From NCBI GenBank assembly GCA_016214955.1, contig JACRMN010000010.1:124001-188000 (forward strand): a stretch of DNA of 64,000 nt. Reading direction: 5' to 3'. The translations under genes and the position numbers were made by a program. Below, one piece after another: positions 54,900-64,000 of the stretch. This stretch comes from Deltaproteobacteria bacterium. GTDB lineage: Bacteria > Myxococcota > Myxococcia > Myxococcales > Anaeromyxobacteraceae. Every line of letters begins with the position of its first letter. The first letter of the stretch is position 1. The notes beneath the pieces were generated by a model that was given only the letters and a program-made list of their open reading frames with translations, did no database searches and had not been told where the DNA came from.

Positions 54900-55664
54900 A
54901 TGAACCGGAAGACCGTCGCCCTCGCCGCCGCCGCCGTCCTCGCCCTCGGGGCCGTGGCCGGCTGGCTGGTCGCTCGCGAGCCGCAGGGCCCCAGCGCCCC
55001 GGACGCCCCGCCCCGCCCTGCCCCGCCCGTCGAGATCGCCCGCGAGCGGCCGCCCCCACCGGTGGATCCGGCCCAGCTCGATCGGCAGGCGCAGATCAAC
55101 GCCTCCCGCGACCAGTTCCTCTCGCTGCGGGTGGCGTTCGAGGGCGGCCGGCCCGACGAGCGCTCGCGCGCCCGGCTCGAGCCGGCGCTGCGCCAGCTCT
55201 GGCCCGGCCCCGCCCCGCGCTGGAGCGCCCCGTGCCGCAGCCGGGTCTGCCGGGTGGCCGTCGAGCAGGCGCCGCCCGGCTGGGCGGAGGCGCTCCGCGA
55301 CGCGCCGGCGGTGAGGGCCATGGCCGACCGGGTGGCCCCCGACCCCGACGGGCCAGAGGCCGTCGCCTTCGTGCTCCTGGCGGCCGAGAACGCCCCCAGC
55401 GGCGCGCCGGCCCTCGAGGAGGTGGAGCAGCGCCTGGCGGCCTCGTCGCGGGTCGGCGAGTGCCTCCGCTCCGCGACCCAGGCGGGCACGGTCGAGTACG
55501 AGCTCTTCGTCGACACCACCGGCATCACCTACGTGCGCGGCGGGACGGCCGACGTGGCCACCCAGACGTGCGTCGAGGATCAGCTCGCCGAGATCATCAA
55601 CACGACGGCAACTCCGGCGAAGGTGAAGAGCGAATCGCGCCGCATCTCCCTGCGCACCCGCTGA
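54900..55664 (+). CDS. AgmX/PglI-like C-terminal domain protein
   Basis: 254 residues. One N-terminal membrane helix (VALAAAAVLALGAVAGWLVA), a Pro-rich linker, and a C-terminal region GTVEYELFVDTTGITYVRGG then CVEDQLAEI, resembling the TonB-like C-terminal domain seen in myxobacterial AgmX/PglI proteins. Two conserved-looking Cys pairs (CRSRVC near 112; C near 202 and 235). Last gene of the tight operon; 16 bases after the isomerase. Function unknown; periplasm-spanning is possible. Confidence 0.68.
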   Translation: MNRKTVALAAAAVLALGAVAGWLVAREPQGPSAPDAPPRPAPPVEIARERPPPPVDPAQLDRQAQINASRDQFLSLRVAFEGGRPDERSRARLEPALRQLWPGPAPRWSAPCRSRVCRVAVEQAPPGWAEALRDAPAVRAMADRVAPDPDGPEAVAFVLLAAENAPSGAPALEEVEQRLAASSRVGECLRSATQAGTVEYELFVDTTGITYVRGGTADVATQTCVEDQLAEIINTTATPAKVKSESRRISLRTR

Positions 55665-55931
55665 CCCCGCCCTTGCGCCCTCTCGGCGCCGGGCCGTCGC
55701 TCGCCGCGGACCCGCCGCGCCTGGGTCGCGTGGGCAAGCCTGGATCCCATGCGCAGCGCGCCCTGGGAACCCGCGGCCACGGAGTCCCCCTTTCCCGACG
55801 GAAAACAACCGTTTGAAGCCTCGTGGGTCCTTTGTCCTAGGGACTCCCGCTTGACGCAGATCATTCCCACCTTGTGCGCAACGCAGGATACGGCGCGAGG
55901 AGGGCTCGCGCGATCGCTGGAGGGCGATCAT

Positions 55932-58127
55932 ATGACATTCACCAACGGTGTATCCCGCCTGGGCGTTGCCCTGGCCGGGCTGGCCATCTGCATGCCTGCA
56001 CTCGCCGCGCTGAAGGACCGCGGTCCCGTCGATCCCGCCACCGGCTTCCCCGTCTGGTACCGCGACAGCGGCATCCCCGCGACCGCGACCGGCGCCGCCG
56101 TTCCACCCCAGGCGCTCGAGCTCTGCCTGGCGCAGACCCCCTCGCCCAACCCCGGTGCCGGCGGCGCCCCCATGTGCTTCCCCTGGGCCCCCGACCCGGC
56201 CGGCTTCCCCGGCAACCTGGGGGACGAGCAGTTCTGGGCCGTGGCCGACGCCATCGCCGTCGGCGGGTTCGGCTCCGCCCGCCTGGTGACCGCCCTCGAG
56301 GCGGCCTACGCCACCGGGACCCCGGTGCGCGGCCAGGAGATCTCCTTCGCCCGCATCCGCCTCGTCGTCGACGTCAATCCCGGGTTCGAGGGCACCTACG
56401 TCATCACGCACCCCTACGGAGTCGAGATCTTCCCCGGGGTCGGGGCCGGCAACCGGGCGATCACCTTCACCAACGACGTGGGCGCCACCGGCGTGCAGTT
56501 CGACGGCGCTCTCGCCGGCGCCGTCGGACCGTTCCTGCGCTGGGACTCCATCCCGCCGGGCATGACGCTGACCATCGCCACCGCCAGCGGGCTCGAGGAG
56601 TACCTGGGCGATCCCAACCTGCTGCACACCGTCACCGGCAGCCCCTTCGGGACCAACTTCTTCCGGGTCGACGTCTTCGACGCCGGCGGCGTGCTCATCG
56701 ACTCGGTGACGCAGCCCGAGTTCACGGTGGTGGGCAAGAAGTACCTGCAGCCCATCGCCACGCCGCTGAAGATCCAGCGGGCCACCTACTCGCGCACCGC
56801 CACCGACTCCTCGGTGGACGTCTTCGCCCTGGCCAACCCCGGCCAGCAGCTGGTGCTCTCCGGCACCGGGCTCGCCAACACCGTCATGACCACCAGCGGC
56901 ACCTCCTACCTCTCCCACAGCGTGCTGCCCTTCGACGCCCTGCTGCCGCAGTCGATCACGGTGACCAACACCACCGACGTCCCTGCCAGCGCCTTCTCCG
57001 CCCCGGTCACCGACCTCGTGACCATCACCGACGCCGTCTACGATCCGGCGGGCGGCTCGCTGGTCGTCACCGCCACCTCCAGCGACGCCTCGGCCGCGCC
57101 GCCGGGCCTGGTGGTCTCCGGCCTCGGGCCCATGGTCGGCGGCCTCTTCACCAGCACCACCGCCGGGCCGGTGCCGCCGGAGAGCGTCACCGTGGTCTCC
57201 TCCGCCGGCGGCAGCGCCACCCGCCCCGTCCGCCTGCTGCTCACCGCCGGTGGCGGGGCAGGCAGCGCCGACGTGGCCGTCAACGACAGCGCCTCCACCG
57301 ACTTCAACACCGCCGTCACCATCGACGTGCTCGGGAACGACAGCCAGCCGGTGCCGGTGGCCGCCGTGGTCATCACCTCGCCGCCCCAGCACGGCACCGC
57401 CGTGGCCGGGACCGGCGCGGCCCTGGGCACCGTCGTCTACACGCCGGCGGTCAACTACTCCGGCCCCGATGCCTTCGCCTACGTCCTCCAGGACACCGCC
57501 GGCGCCCTCTCCAACACCGCCTCGGTGACCGTCACGGTGGTCTTCGTCCCGGTGGCCCCGACCGCCAACCCCGACACCGCCGCCACCGCCGCCGGCATCG
57601 CCGTCACCATCCCGCTGCTCGCCAACGACACGGCGGCGGTCGGCACCACCATCCTCCCGGCCACCGTCGCGCTCGGCGCGGTCTCGCCCGCCGGCGCTGG
57701 CACGCTGACATGGTCGGCCGCCACCGGACTCGCCACCTTCACCCCGGCCGCCGGCTTCAGCGGCACCGCCACCTCGAGCTACACGGTTCAGAACAACTAC
57801 GCGCAGACCTCGGCGCCGGCGAGCATCACCGTGAACGTGGCCCCGGCGGCCGACGTCATCAACATCACCCGCGCCGAGTACCGCACTCGCACCGGGATCT
57901 GGCGCGTGGACGGCACCTCGACCAGCACCGCGGCCGGGACCACCGTCACCATCTACAACGGCTCCACCACCGCGGCGCCCGTCCTGGCCGCCGACGTTCC
58001 TGTGGTGGCGGGAGCCTTCTCCTGGACCTCGGCCACCGGCGCCCCGGCGCCCTCGGCCACCCGCCTCATCCTCATCCGCTCCACCGCGGGCGGGAGCCGC
58101 GTGGCCGCAGTGACTGTCCGCAACTGA
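55932..58127 (+). CDS. Large secreted protein with cadherin/Ig-like repeats
   Basis: 731 residues with a signal peptide (GVALAGLAICMPALAA). Residues about 30-280 form a domain I do not recognise, with WYRDSGIPATA and FLRWDSIPPGMTLTIATASG. Several Ig-like or cadherin-like domains follow: VNDSASTDFNTAVTIDVLGN, YTPAVNYSGPDAFAYVLQD and a second copy PDTAATAAGIAVTIPLLAND. Such proteins sit on the cell surface or are secreted. It follows the multicopper operon by 267 bases, with its own ribosome site GGAGGG. Mature protein is very low in Cys. Confidence 0.8.
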   Translation: MTFTNGVSRLGVALAGLAICMPALAALKDRGPVDPATGFPVWYRDSGIPATATGAAVPPQALELCLAQTPSPNPGAGGAPMCFPWAPDPAGFPGNLGDEQFWAVADAIAVGGFGSARLVTALEAAYATGTPVRGQEISFARIRLVVDVNPGFEGTYVITHPYGVEIFPGVGAGNRAITFTNDVGATGVQFDGALAGAVGPFLRWDSIPPGMTLTIATASGLEEYLGDPNLLHTVTGSPFGTNFFRVDVFDAGGVLIDSVTQPEFTVVGKKYLQPIATPLKIQRATYSRTATDSSVDVFALANPGQQLVLSGTGLANTVMTTSGTSYLSHSVLPFDALLPQSITVTNTTDVPASAFSAPVTDLVTITDAVYDPAGGSLVVTATSSDASAAPPGLVVSGLGPMVGGLFTSTTAGPVPPESVTVVSSAGGSATRPVRLLLTAGGGAGSADVAVNDSASTDFNTAVTIDVLGNDSQPVPVAAVVITSPPQHGTAVAGTGAALGTVVYTPAVNYSGPDAFAYVLQDTAGALSNTASVTVTVVFVPVAPTANPDTAATAAGIAVTIPLLANDTAAVGTTILPATVALGAVSPAGAGTLTWSAATGLATFTPAAGFSGTATSSYTVQNNYAQTSAPASITVNVAPAADVINITRAEYRTRTGIWRVDGTSTSTAAGTTVTIYNGSTTAAPVLAADVPVVAGAFSWTSATGAPAPSATRLILIRSTAGGSRVAAVTVRN

Positions 58128-58151
58128 CGGCGCGGGGGTGCAGCACCGCCG

Positions 58152-58190
58152 GCCCCGGTCCCCGTCCGCGGGGGCCGGGGCTTCACCCTC
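58152..58190 (+). terminator. Intrinsic terminator after the Ig-like gene
   Basis: GCCCCGGTCCCC and GGGGGCCGGGGC pair over 12 bp (one G-T) around GTCCGC, followed by TTCACCCTCTTC. It lies 24 bases after the stop codon. Confidence 0.7.
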
Positions 58191-58197
58191 TTCGCCT

Positions 58198-58225
58198 CCC
58201 GGGCCCGCACCTCCGCGGGCCCGGG
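58198..58225. terminator. Second GC-rich hairpin
   Basis: Perfect 11-bp stem CCCGGGCCCGC/GCGGGCCCGGG, loop ACCTCC, just after the first terminator. No T-tract. Tandem hairpins may reinforce termination before the IPT gene. Confidence 0.45.
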
Positions 58226-58326
58226 CGCAGGTGGCTCCGCCGCTCCACCGCTCCCAGGACCCCGGTGGGCCTGGCGGCCGGGCGGGCCCACCGGTGTCAT
58301 CCAGGTGCCCACGGGAGGGCTCCACC

Positions 58327-59253
58327 ATGGCCATCCGCACCTCCGCCGCGACCGCCGCCTCGCTCCTGGCCCTGCTCGCCGCCTGCGGCGGCGGCGACCC
58401 CGCCATGCCCGCGGCGAACCCTCCGCCGCCCTCCACCTCACCGCAGGTCCAGGGGATCTCGCCCGGCGCTGGCCCCACCGCGGGCGGGACCACCGTCACC
58501 ATCGCCGGCAGCGGCTTCGTGACCGGGAGCACCGTGACCTTCGGCGGCGTCGCCGCCCCGGTGGCCGGGCCGGCCACCGCCACCTCCCTCTCGGTCGTGG
58601 CGCCGGCCCACGCCGCCGGCCCGGTGGACGTGCGGGTGGTGAACCCCGACGGCCAGGCCAGCACCTCGGCCAGCCCCTACACCTACCTCTCGCCCGCGCC
58701 CCAGATCCTGGCCCTCAACGTCCGCGGCGGGCCGCCGGCCGGCGGCACCCAGGTGCTGGCGGTGGGCTCGGGCTTCGAGCCGGGCGTGACGGTCGCGGTG
58801 GGCGGCCTGGCGGCCACCGGCGCCACCATCGTCGCCCTGGGGCCAGGCTCGCTGGCGGTGAGCTTCTTCACCCCGCCGCACGCCGAGGGGTTCGCCGAGG
58901 TGGTGATCACCAACCCCGACGGCCAGGGCGCCAGCTACTCCAGCTTCCACTACGGGCCGCCTCCGGCCGTGGACGCCGTGGCCTGCAGCGCGGGCTGCGG
59001 CTCGGTCCGCCGGGACGACCTCGTCACCTTCACCGGCAGCGGGTTCACCACCGCGGCCGGCGAGGGCGTGCAGGTCCTCTTCAGCTCGGTGGACCGCCCG
59101 CAGAAGGCGGTGGCGGTCCTGGTCTCGGCGAGCCCCACCGAGCTGGTGGTCCAGGCGCCGCGGCTCGACCCCGGGCTCTACTCGCTGGTGGTCTCCAACT
59201 TCGACGGCCAGTACGACGTGGCCGCCGCGCAGCTCACCTACCCGGCGCCGTAG
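58327..59253 (+). CDS. IPT/TIG-domain lipoprotein
   Basis: 308 residues with a lipobox ([11 protein letters not shown]). Three IPT/TIG beta-sandwich repeats follow: [40 protein letters not shown] and [18 protein letters not shown], each with the typical GxGF strand. Such repeats mediate surface binding or assembly. The ribosome site GGAGGG lies upstream of ATG. It ends the run of secreted proteins next to the metal-redox operon. Confidence 0.83.
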   Translation: MAIRTSAATAASLLALLAACGGGDPAMPAANPPPPSTSPQVQGISPGAGPTAGGTTVTIAGSGFVTGSTVTFGGVAAPVAGPATATSLSVVAPAHAAGPVDVRVVNPDGQASTSASPYTYLSPAPQILALNVRGGPPAGGTQVLAVGSGFEPGVTVAVGGLAATGATIVALGPGSLAVSFFTPPHAEGFAEVVITNPDGQGASYSSFHYGPPPAVDAVACSAGCGSVRRDDLVTFTGSGFTTAAGEGVQVLFSSVDRPQKAVAVLVSASPTELVVQAPRLDPGLYSLVVSNFDGQYDVAAAQLTYPAP

Positions 59254-59285
59254 CCCGGCCGGGCCCGGGGCCCCAGACGCACGAA

Positions 59286-59312
59286 GGCCCCGACCGGAAG
59301 CCGGCCAGGGCC
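59286..59312. terminator. Hairpin between the IPT gene and the cold shock gene
   Basis: GGCCCCGACCGG and CCGGCCAGGGCC pair over 12 bp with two G-T pairs, loop AAG, in the 83-base gap between convergent genes. It may end transcription from both sides. Confidence 0.55.
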
Positions 59313-59336
59313 CTCGCCGCTGTTCAGTGGCTCAGC

Positions 59337-59540
59337 TCAGACCGCGCGCACGTTCGCAGCCTGGAGGCCCTTCGGCCCCTTCTGCACGTCGAACGAGACC
59401 TTCTGCCCCTCCTGCAGGGAGCGGAAGCCCTCGGCCTGAATCGCAGTGTGGTGGCAGAAAACGTCCTCGCCGCCGTTGTCCTGCGTGATGAAGCCGAAGC
59501 CCTTCGCGTCGTTGAACCACTTCACGGTACCAGTAGCCAT
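59337..59540 (-). CDS. cspA: Cold shock protein
   Basis: 67 residues, the standard CspA length. RNP1 KGFGFITQD and RNP2-like [10 protein letters not shown] (usual form VFVHFSAI) are visible after [10 protein letters not shown]. It binds single-stranded RNA and DNA and acts as an RNA chaperone. ATG at 59540; a GTG two codons upstream (59546) is an alternative. Isolated gene, convergent with the IPT gene and divergent from the FKBP gene. Confidence 0.93.
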   Translation of the reverse strand: MATGTVKWFNDAKGFGFITQDNGGEDVFCHHTAIQAEGFRSLQEGQKVSFDVQKGPKGLQAANVRAV

Positions 59541-59729
59541 TTGCACTTCTTTCGTGTTCGGGCGGCGACCTGCCGACCCGGTTCCACCGCCTCAAAGCTG
59601 ACGTGGAGTGCGGGGAACTTAATCGAACGGTGCACCAATGTCCAGGGGTTCACCCGGATTTGGGTTCCCGGTTGGGATCCGGCGGCACCCCGGCTACATT
59701 GCCGCCTTCCCACAGGCGGAGGTGGCGAC

Positions 59730-60053
59730 ATGGCGAAGCCCAAGATCGAGGAGCTGGTGAAGGGCCAGGGGCCGGAGGCGGTGCGCGGCAAGACGGTCGA
59801 GGTCCACTACACCGGCTGGCTCACCGACGGCACCAAGTTCGACTCCTCGGTGGGCGGGGAGCCCTTCTCCTTCCGGCTCGGCGCCGGAGAGGTCATCGAG
59901 GGCTGGGACCGCGGCGTCGCCGGCATGAAGGTGGGCGGCAAGCGCAAGCTCACCCTGCCCCCGGAGCTGGGCTACGGCGCGCGCGGGGCGCCGCCGGCCA
60001 TCCCCGGCAACGCCACGCTGGTCTTCGAGGTCGAGCTGCTCGGCGTGGTCTAG
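59730..60053 (+). CDS. FKBP-type peptidyl-prolyl isomerase
   Basis: 107 residues, a single FKBP domain: [38 protein letters not shown] and [20 protein letters not shown], with the usual FK506-site aromatic residues. No signal peptide, so cytoplasmic. The ribosome site GGCGGAGG precedes ATG at 59730. Convergent with the acyl-CoA dehydrogenase gene, 12 bases away. Confidence 0.93.
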   Translation: MAKPKIEELVKGQGPEAVRGKTVEVHYTGWLTDGTKFDSSVGGEPFSFRLGAGEVIEGWDRGVAGMKVGGKRKLTLPPELGYGARGAPPAIPGNATLVFEVELLGVV

Positions 60054-60065
60054 GCGCGCCCGCGC

Positions 60066-61847
60066 CTACGCCCAGGCCAGCGGGTACTTCCCCGCCTCCA
60101 GCGTCGGGCCGACGATGGCCTCGCGCCACGCGGCCACGTCGCCCGGCTCCTCGTCGCGCAGCCTGGCCAGGCGGGAGAGGTGCTTCTTGGCCGCGGCCGG
60201 GTCCTTCACCGCCGAGAGCACCGCCGCCCGGGCCCGGGCGAAGGCCCGCTGGTGCGCCTCCTCGGCGTAGAGCGAGGCGCAGGCCTGGGCCACCGGCCCG
60301 GGCTGCTGCAGGGCGCGGGTCACGGCGCTGTCCACCGCGAAGGCCTCGATGGCCACGTCGGCCAGCGCCCCCAGCACCTCCTGCTTCTCGGCCACGCCGG
60401 GCCCGAAGGCCTCCACCGCCACCTGGGTGGCGTAGGCGAAGAGGTACTTGTTGAGCTCGGCGATGCGCTTCTCGCGGGCCAGGGGCCCGCTGCCGGCGGC
60501 CGGTAGCCCCTCGCCCTGCAGCGCCGCGCCCACGCCCTTGGCCATGTCCATCATGGGGAAGGCGCCCTTGGCGGCCCGCTTCAGCAGGGTGCCGGGGATG
60601 AGCAGGCGGTTGATCTCGTTGGTGCCTTCGAAGATGCGGTTCACCCGGTTGTCCCGGAAGATGCGCTCGATGGGGTACTCCTCCACGAAGCCGTAGCCGC
60701 CGTGGATCTGCACCCCCTCGTCGGCCGCCTGGAAGAGCGCCTCCGAGCCCCAGACCTTCAGGATCGAGGCCTCGATGTTGTACTCCTCGACGGCGGCGAT
60801 GAGGTCCTGCTGGAAGGCGGGGGTGCCGTGGGCGTGGCCGCCCAGCGCCGCACGCCTGTCGATGAGGCCGGTGGTGCGGTAGCCCATGGCCTCGCCGGCG
60901 TAGGCCAGCGCCACCATCCGGGCCAGCTTCTCGCGGATGAGCCCGAAGTCGGAGATGGGCTTGCCGAAGGCCTTGCGCTCCTTGGCGTAGCCGGTCGACA
61001 GGGCGATGACGTGGCGCACCGCGGTGACGCAGGTGACGCCCAGCTTGAGCCTGCCGATGTTGAGGATGTTGAAGGCGATGCGGTGGCCCTTGCCGATCTC
61101 GCCGAGCAGGTTCTCGACCGGCACCATGGCGTCCTCGAAGACGAGCGGGCAGGTGGAGCTGCCGCGGATGCCCATCTTGTGCTCCTCCGGGCCGACGCTG
61201 AAGCCCGGGGTGCCCTTCTCGACGATGAAGGTGCTGAACTTGTCGCCGTCCACCTTGGCGAAGACGATGAACAGGTCGGCGAAGCCGCCGTTGGAGATCC
61301 ACTGCTTGGAGCCGTTCAGGATCCAGTGCTTCTTGTCGGGCGAGAGCACTGCCCGGGTGCGGGCCGCCATGGCGTCGGAGGCCGAGGAGGCCTCGGAGAG
61401 CGCGTAGGCGCAGGCGATCTCGCCGGTGGCGATGCGCGGCAGGTAGCGGGCCTGCTGCTCCGGGGTGCCGAAGTAGACGATGGGCAGGCTGCCGATGCCC
61501 ACCTGGGCGCCGATGATCACCGACCAGGAGCCGAGCACCGTCATCGCCTCGGCCACCAGCACGCTGGCGGTCAGGTCCTGGGCCAGGCCGCCGTGGGCCT
61601 CCGGGATGTCGAGCCCGAGGAAGCCCAGCTCGCCGGCCTCCCGCAGGAGCTGGCGCACCAGCGGGAACTCCTTGGCCTCGATCCGGGCGGCGTTGGCGTA
61701 GACCCGGTCCATCGCGAACTTGTAGGCGGCCCTGTAGAACTCGCGCTGCTCGTCGCTGAAGTCCTCGGCGGTGTCGATGCGCTGCGAGCCGACGGGAGCG
61801 AGGAGGAATCCGCCTCCGGGCGGAGTGCTCTGGGGGTCGCTGGCCAT
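60066..61847 (-). CDS. Acyl-CoA dehydrogenase
   Basis: 593 residues, longer than short/medium-chain enzymes because of a C-terminal extension, as in VLCAD/ACAD9 types. FAD-binding motifs ACAYALSEASSASDAM, WILNGSKQWISNGG, and the catalytic Glu in IFEGTNEINR. It oxidises acyl-CoA to enoyl-CoA in beta-oxidation. ATG at 61847, preceded by GGAG. Divergent from an acyl-CoA ligase gene, so the two share a 199-base control region. Confidence 0.9.
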   Translation of the reverse strand: MASDPQSTPPGGGFLLAPVGSQRIDTAEDFSDEQREFYRAAYKFAMDRVYANAARIEAKEFPLVRQLLREAGELGFLGLDIPEAHGGLAQDLTASVLVAEAMTVLGSWSVIIGAQVGIGSLPIVYFGTPEQQARYLPRIATGEIACAYALSEASSASDAMAARTRAVLSPDKKHWILNGSKQWISNGGFADLFIVFAKVDGDKFSTFIVEKGTPGFSVGPEEHKMGIRGSSTCPLVFEDAMVPVENLLGEIGKGHRIAFNILNIGRLKLGVTCVTAVRHVIALSTGYAKERKAFGKPISDFGLIREKLARMVALAYAGEAMGYRTTGLIDRRAALGGHAHGTPAFQQDLIAAVEEYNIEASILKVWGSEALFQAADEGVQIHGGYGFVEEYPIERIFRDNRVNRIFEGTNEINRLLIPGTLLKRAAKGAFPMMDMAKGVGAALQGEGLPAAGSGPLAREKRIAELNKYLFAYATQVAVEAFGPGVAEKQEVLGALADVAIEAFAVDSAVTRALQQPGPVAQACASLYAEEAHQRAFARARAAVLSAVKDPAAAKKHLSRLARLRDEEPGDVAAWREAIVGPTLEAGKYPLAWA

Positions 61848-62046
61848 GGGGAGCTCCGTGGGGTGGCGCGGGTGGGCTGATTCGCGTGTCAACGAACGAT
61901 GCCCGGCGTGACACCTCGCGTCAAGGGGTCGGGGCGCGACTTCCCCGTTTCGGGGGTGCGCCTGGCCGGGTCCGGGACAGCCGCCTCCCGCCGCGCTAAC
62001 GTCCCCCCGGGCGCTCGGTCCCCACTCTTCACGGAGGGTCACCACC
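61848..62046. promoter_or_regulatory. Divergent control region of fatty-acid genes
   Basis: 199 bases between acyl-CoA dehydrogenase and acyl-CoA ligase. It contains GTGTCA (61886-61891) and TGACAC (61909-61914) as an inverted pair, and TTGACA on the minus strand at 61892-61887 without a clear -10. A common regulator is plausible but none is identified. Confidence 0.3.
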
Positions 62047-63669
62047 ATGGACGGCCTGATGATGGACTTCCCGCTGACCCTGGCTCACCTCTTCGAGCGG
62101 GCGGCGGCCTACTTCCCCGACACCGAGCTCGTCACCCGGCGGCCCGACAAGACCATCCACCGCTCCACCTACCGCGAGTTCCACGCCCGGGTGCAGCGCT
62201 TCGCCAACGCCCTGAAGCGGCTCGGGCTGCGGCCCGGCGAGCGGGTGGCCACGCTGGCCTGGAACTCCACCCGCCACCTCGAGGCCTACTTCGCGGTCCC
62301 GCTGGCCGGCGGCGTGCTCCACACCCTCAACCCGCGCCTCTCGCCGGCCGACCTCACCTACATCATGAACGACGCCGACGACCGCATCCTGCTCGTCGAC
62401 GACGTGCTGGTGCCGGCCTGGGAGCGCTTCCGCAAGGACGTCCGCCCCCAGCACGTGATCGTCTGGGGCCACGGCGCCGCGGCCCCCGAGGGCACCGTCG
62501 ACTACGAGGCGCTCATCGCCCCGGAGCTGCCGGTCTTCGCCATCCCCCGCCTCGAGGAGGGGCAGGCGGCGGCCATGTGCTACACCAGCGGCACCACCGG
62601 GCGGCCCAAGGGCGTCCTCTACTCGCACCGGGCGCTGGTGCTCCACTCGCTGGCCTCCGCCCTGCCCGACGCGCTCGGCCTCTCGGCCAGCGACGTGATG
62701 ATGCCGGTGGTCCCCATGTTCCACGTCAACGCCTGGGGCCTGCCCTACACCGCGGTGATGACCGGGACCAAGCAGGTGTTCCCCGGCCCGCACCTCGATC
62801 CCCAGAGCCTGCTGTCGCTGGTGCAGGAGGAGAAGGTCACCTTCACCGCCGGCGTCCCCACCATCTGGCTCGGCATCCTCGAGGCCCTCGACAAGGCGCC
62901 CAAGGCCTTCGACACCTCCAGCCTCAAGGTCATGGTGGTGGGCGGCGCCGCCGCGCCCCAGTCGATGATCGAGGGGTTCGAGAGGCGCCACGGCCTCCAC
63001 GTGCTCCACGCCTGGGGCATGACCGAGATGACGCCGCTGGGCACGGTGTGCCGCCTGAAGCCCCACCTGCAGCGGAGGCCCGAGGAGGAGCGCTTCCGCA
63101 TCCGGGCCTCGCAGGGCCTCCCCGCCCCGCTCGTCGAGGTGCGGGCCGTGGGCGAGGACGGGGCGGCGGTGGCCTGGGACGGCAAGGCCATGGGCGAGCT
63201 GCACGTCCGCGGCCCCTGGGTGGCGAGGAGCTACTTCCAGAACCCGGCCGAGGCCGACAAGTTCACCATGGACGGCTGGTTCCGCACCGGCGACATCGTC
63301 ACTATCGACGCCGAGGGCTACATGCGGATCACCGACCGCTCCAAGGACCTCATCAAGTCGGGCGGCGAGTGGATCAGCTCGGTGGACCTGGAGAACGCGC
63401 TCATGGGGCACCCGGCCGTGAAGGAGGCGGCGGTCATCGGCGCCCCGCACCCGAAGTGGAGCGAGCGGCCGGTGGCCTGCGTGGTGCTGCGGGAGGGGGC
63501 ACGGGCCACGGAGAACGAGCTGCGCGAGTACCTGGAGCCCCTCTTCGCCCGCTTCTGGCTGCCCGAGGCCTTCGTCTTCGTGGAGGCCATCCCGCGCACC
63601 GCCGCCGGCAAGTTCAAGAAATCGGCGCTGCGGGAGCAGCTCAAGGACTTCCGCTTCGCCGGCACCTGA
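62047..63669 (+). CDS. Medium/long-chain acyl-CoA ligase
   Basis: 540 residues of the AMP-forming family. P-loop [18 protein letters not shown]5 motif [12 protein letters not shown], hinge [20 protein letters not shown] and the C-terminal catalytic Lys in [10 protein letters not shown]. It activates fatty acids to CoA thioesters through an acyl-AMP. GGAGGG lies upstream of ATG. Together with the divergent dehydrogenase it starts beta-oxidation. Exact chain length is not known. Confidence 0.9.
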   Translation: MDGLMMDFPLTLAHLFERAAAYFPDTELVTRRPDKTIHRSTYREFHARVQRFANALKRLGLRPGERVATLAWNSTRHLEAYFAVPLAGGVLHTLNPRLSPADLTYIMNDADDRILLVDDVLVPAWERFRKDVRPQHVIVWGHGAAAPEGTVDYEALIAPELPVFAIPRLEEGQAAAMCYTSGTTGRPKGVLYSHRALVLHSLASALPDALGLSASDVMMPVVPMFHVNAWGLPYTAVMTGTKQVFPGPHLDPQSLLSLVQEEKVTFTAGVPTIWLGILEALDKAPKAFDTSSLKVMVVGGAAAPQSMIEGFERRHGLHVLHAWGMTEMTPLGTVCRLKPHLQRRPEEERFRIRASQGLPAPLVEVRAVGEDGAAVAWDGKAMGELHVRGPWVARSYFQNPAEADKFTMDGWFRTGDIVTIDAEGYMRITDRSKDLIKSGGEWISSVDLENALMGHPAVKEAAVIGAPHPKWSERPVACVVLREGARATENELREYLEPLFARFWLPEAFVFVEAIPRTAAGKFKKSALREQLKDFRFAGT

Positions 63670-63704
63670 GGGCGCCCGGCACAGGTGGGCCGGCGCGCGC
63701 CGCC

Positions 63705-64000
63705 TCAGCCGCGGGGCAGGACCTTGCGCATCGAGACGTGCGGCACGCCCTGCTCGGCGAAGACCGTGCCCTCGCGCCGGTAGCCGCGGGCGGCGTAGAA
63801 GGGCTCGGCGGGGAGCTGGGAGTGAACCACCAGCTCGCCCACGCCGCGCAGCGTCGCCATCCGCTCCAGCGCCTCCAGGACCTTGGCCCCGATGCCGTGG
63901 CGGCGATGGGTGCTGGCCACGGCCATCCGGCCGATCTGGCAGGTGCGCTGGTCGAGGCGCACCATCCGGCCCGTGCCGACGCAGCGCCCCTCGGGGTCGA
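63705..64000 (-). CDS. GNAT N-acetyltransferase (5' end beyond window)
   Basis: About 98 residues visible. The acetyl-CoA motif A reads GRMAVASTHRRHGIGAKVLEAL, followed by ELVVHSQLPAEPFYAARGYRR and a C-terminal HVSMRKVL. The frame remains open to the window end, so the N-terminus is missing. Resembles the ElaA/YjdJ-type GNAT proteins; substrate unknown. Confidence 0.82.
   Translation of the reverse strand, partial: DPEGRCVGTGRMVRLDQRTCQIGRMAVASTHRRHGIGAKVLEALERMATLRGVGELVVHSQLPAEPFYAARGYRREGTVFAEQGVPHVSMRKVLPRG

Overview
The window is one contiguous piece of a very GC-rich bacterial chromosome with a strong G/C bias at third codon positions, which is why long open frames run antisense to most real genes. 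The gene set suggests a myxobacterium-like member of the Deltaproteobacteria/Myxococcota, most like Anaeromyxobacter: a giant MofA/OmpB-type multicopper protein with SCO chaperones, propeller sensors, an AgmX/PglI-like C-terminus, many histidine kinases, and GTG/TTG starts with 4-bp start/stop overlaps. This placement is inference from gene content, not a database match. No rRNA, tRNA, CRISPR array, prophage or insertion sequence was recognised. 49 protein genes are called, two of them cut by the window edges.

Left part (1-15.6 kb): a membrane-anchored trehalose-6-phosphate synthase with a CHAD protein downstream, divergent from a GH15 glucoamylase-like enzyme; an SGNH hydrolase; a HugZ-like flavin-fold protein; a thioredoxin-fold/TPR protein convergent with a lipoprotein nuclease/phosphatase that carries a striking Cys/Asp/His/Arg repeat tail. 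Then comes a five-gene minus-strand operon (PYROXD2-like oxidoreductase, hutI, hutG, a small secreted protein, a cyclic-nucleotide-binding-domain protein), and a PAS-type histidine kinase with a Cys cluster.

Middle part (15.6-30.5 kb): a PlsB-like acyltransferase, a penicillin-acylase-family hydrolase, an acrylyl-CoA reductase-like enzyme, a short GGQ release-factor-like protein, a large membrane protein of unknown function with EF-hand-like loops, a propeller sensor without a kinase domain, a DTW-domain RNA-modification enzyme, a NYN ribonuclease-like protein, and a PstS-like binding protein followed 3 bases later by a histidine kinase.

Nucleobase salvage region (30.5-40 kb): a BMP-type nucleoside ABC transporter (ATPase, two permeases, lipoprotein), xanthine/guanine phosphoribosyltransferase, a Tsx/DUF5020-like outer-membrane channel and a UraA-type permease lie in one orientation and end at a strong terminator. 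A uracil phosphoribosyltransferase-like gene lies just beyond on the other strand. Together these would take nucleosides and bases across both membranes and convert them to nucleotides.

Metal-redox region (43-59 kb), the most interesting part: a 1964-residue multicopper oxidase-like exported protein stands alone before a perfect 14-bp terminator. A tightly packed operon follows: propeller lipoprotein, two SCO copper chaperones, a cytochrome c-periplasmic binding protein fusion, a PpiC-type prolyl isomerase and an AgmX/PglI-like protein. Two secreted Ig-like/IPT proteins come next. The set recalls the Leptothrix mof genes and Geobacter OmpB, and suggests an envelope copper-dependent manganese or iron redox system. 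The right end holds a cold shock protein, an FKBP isomerase, a divergent acyl-CoA dehydrogenase/acyl-CoA ligase pair, and a partial GNAT acetyltransferase.
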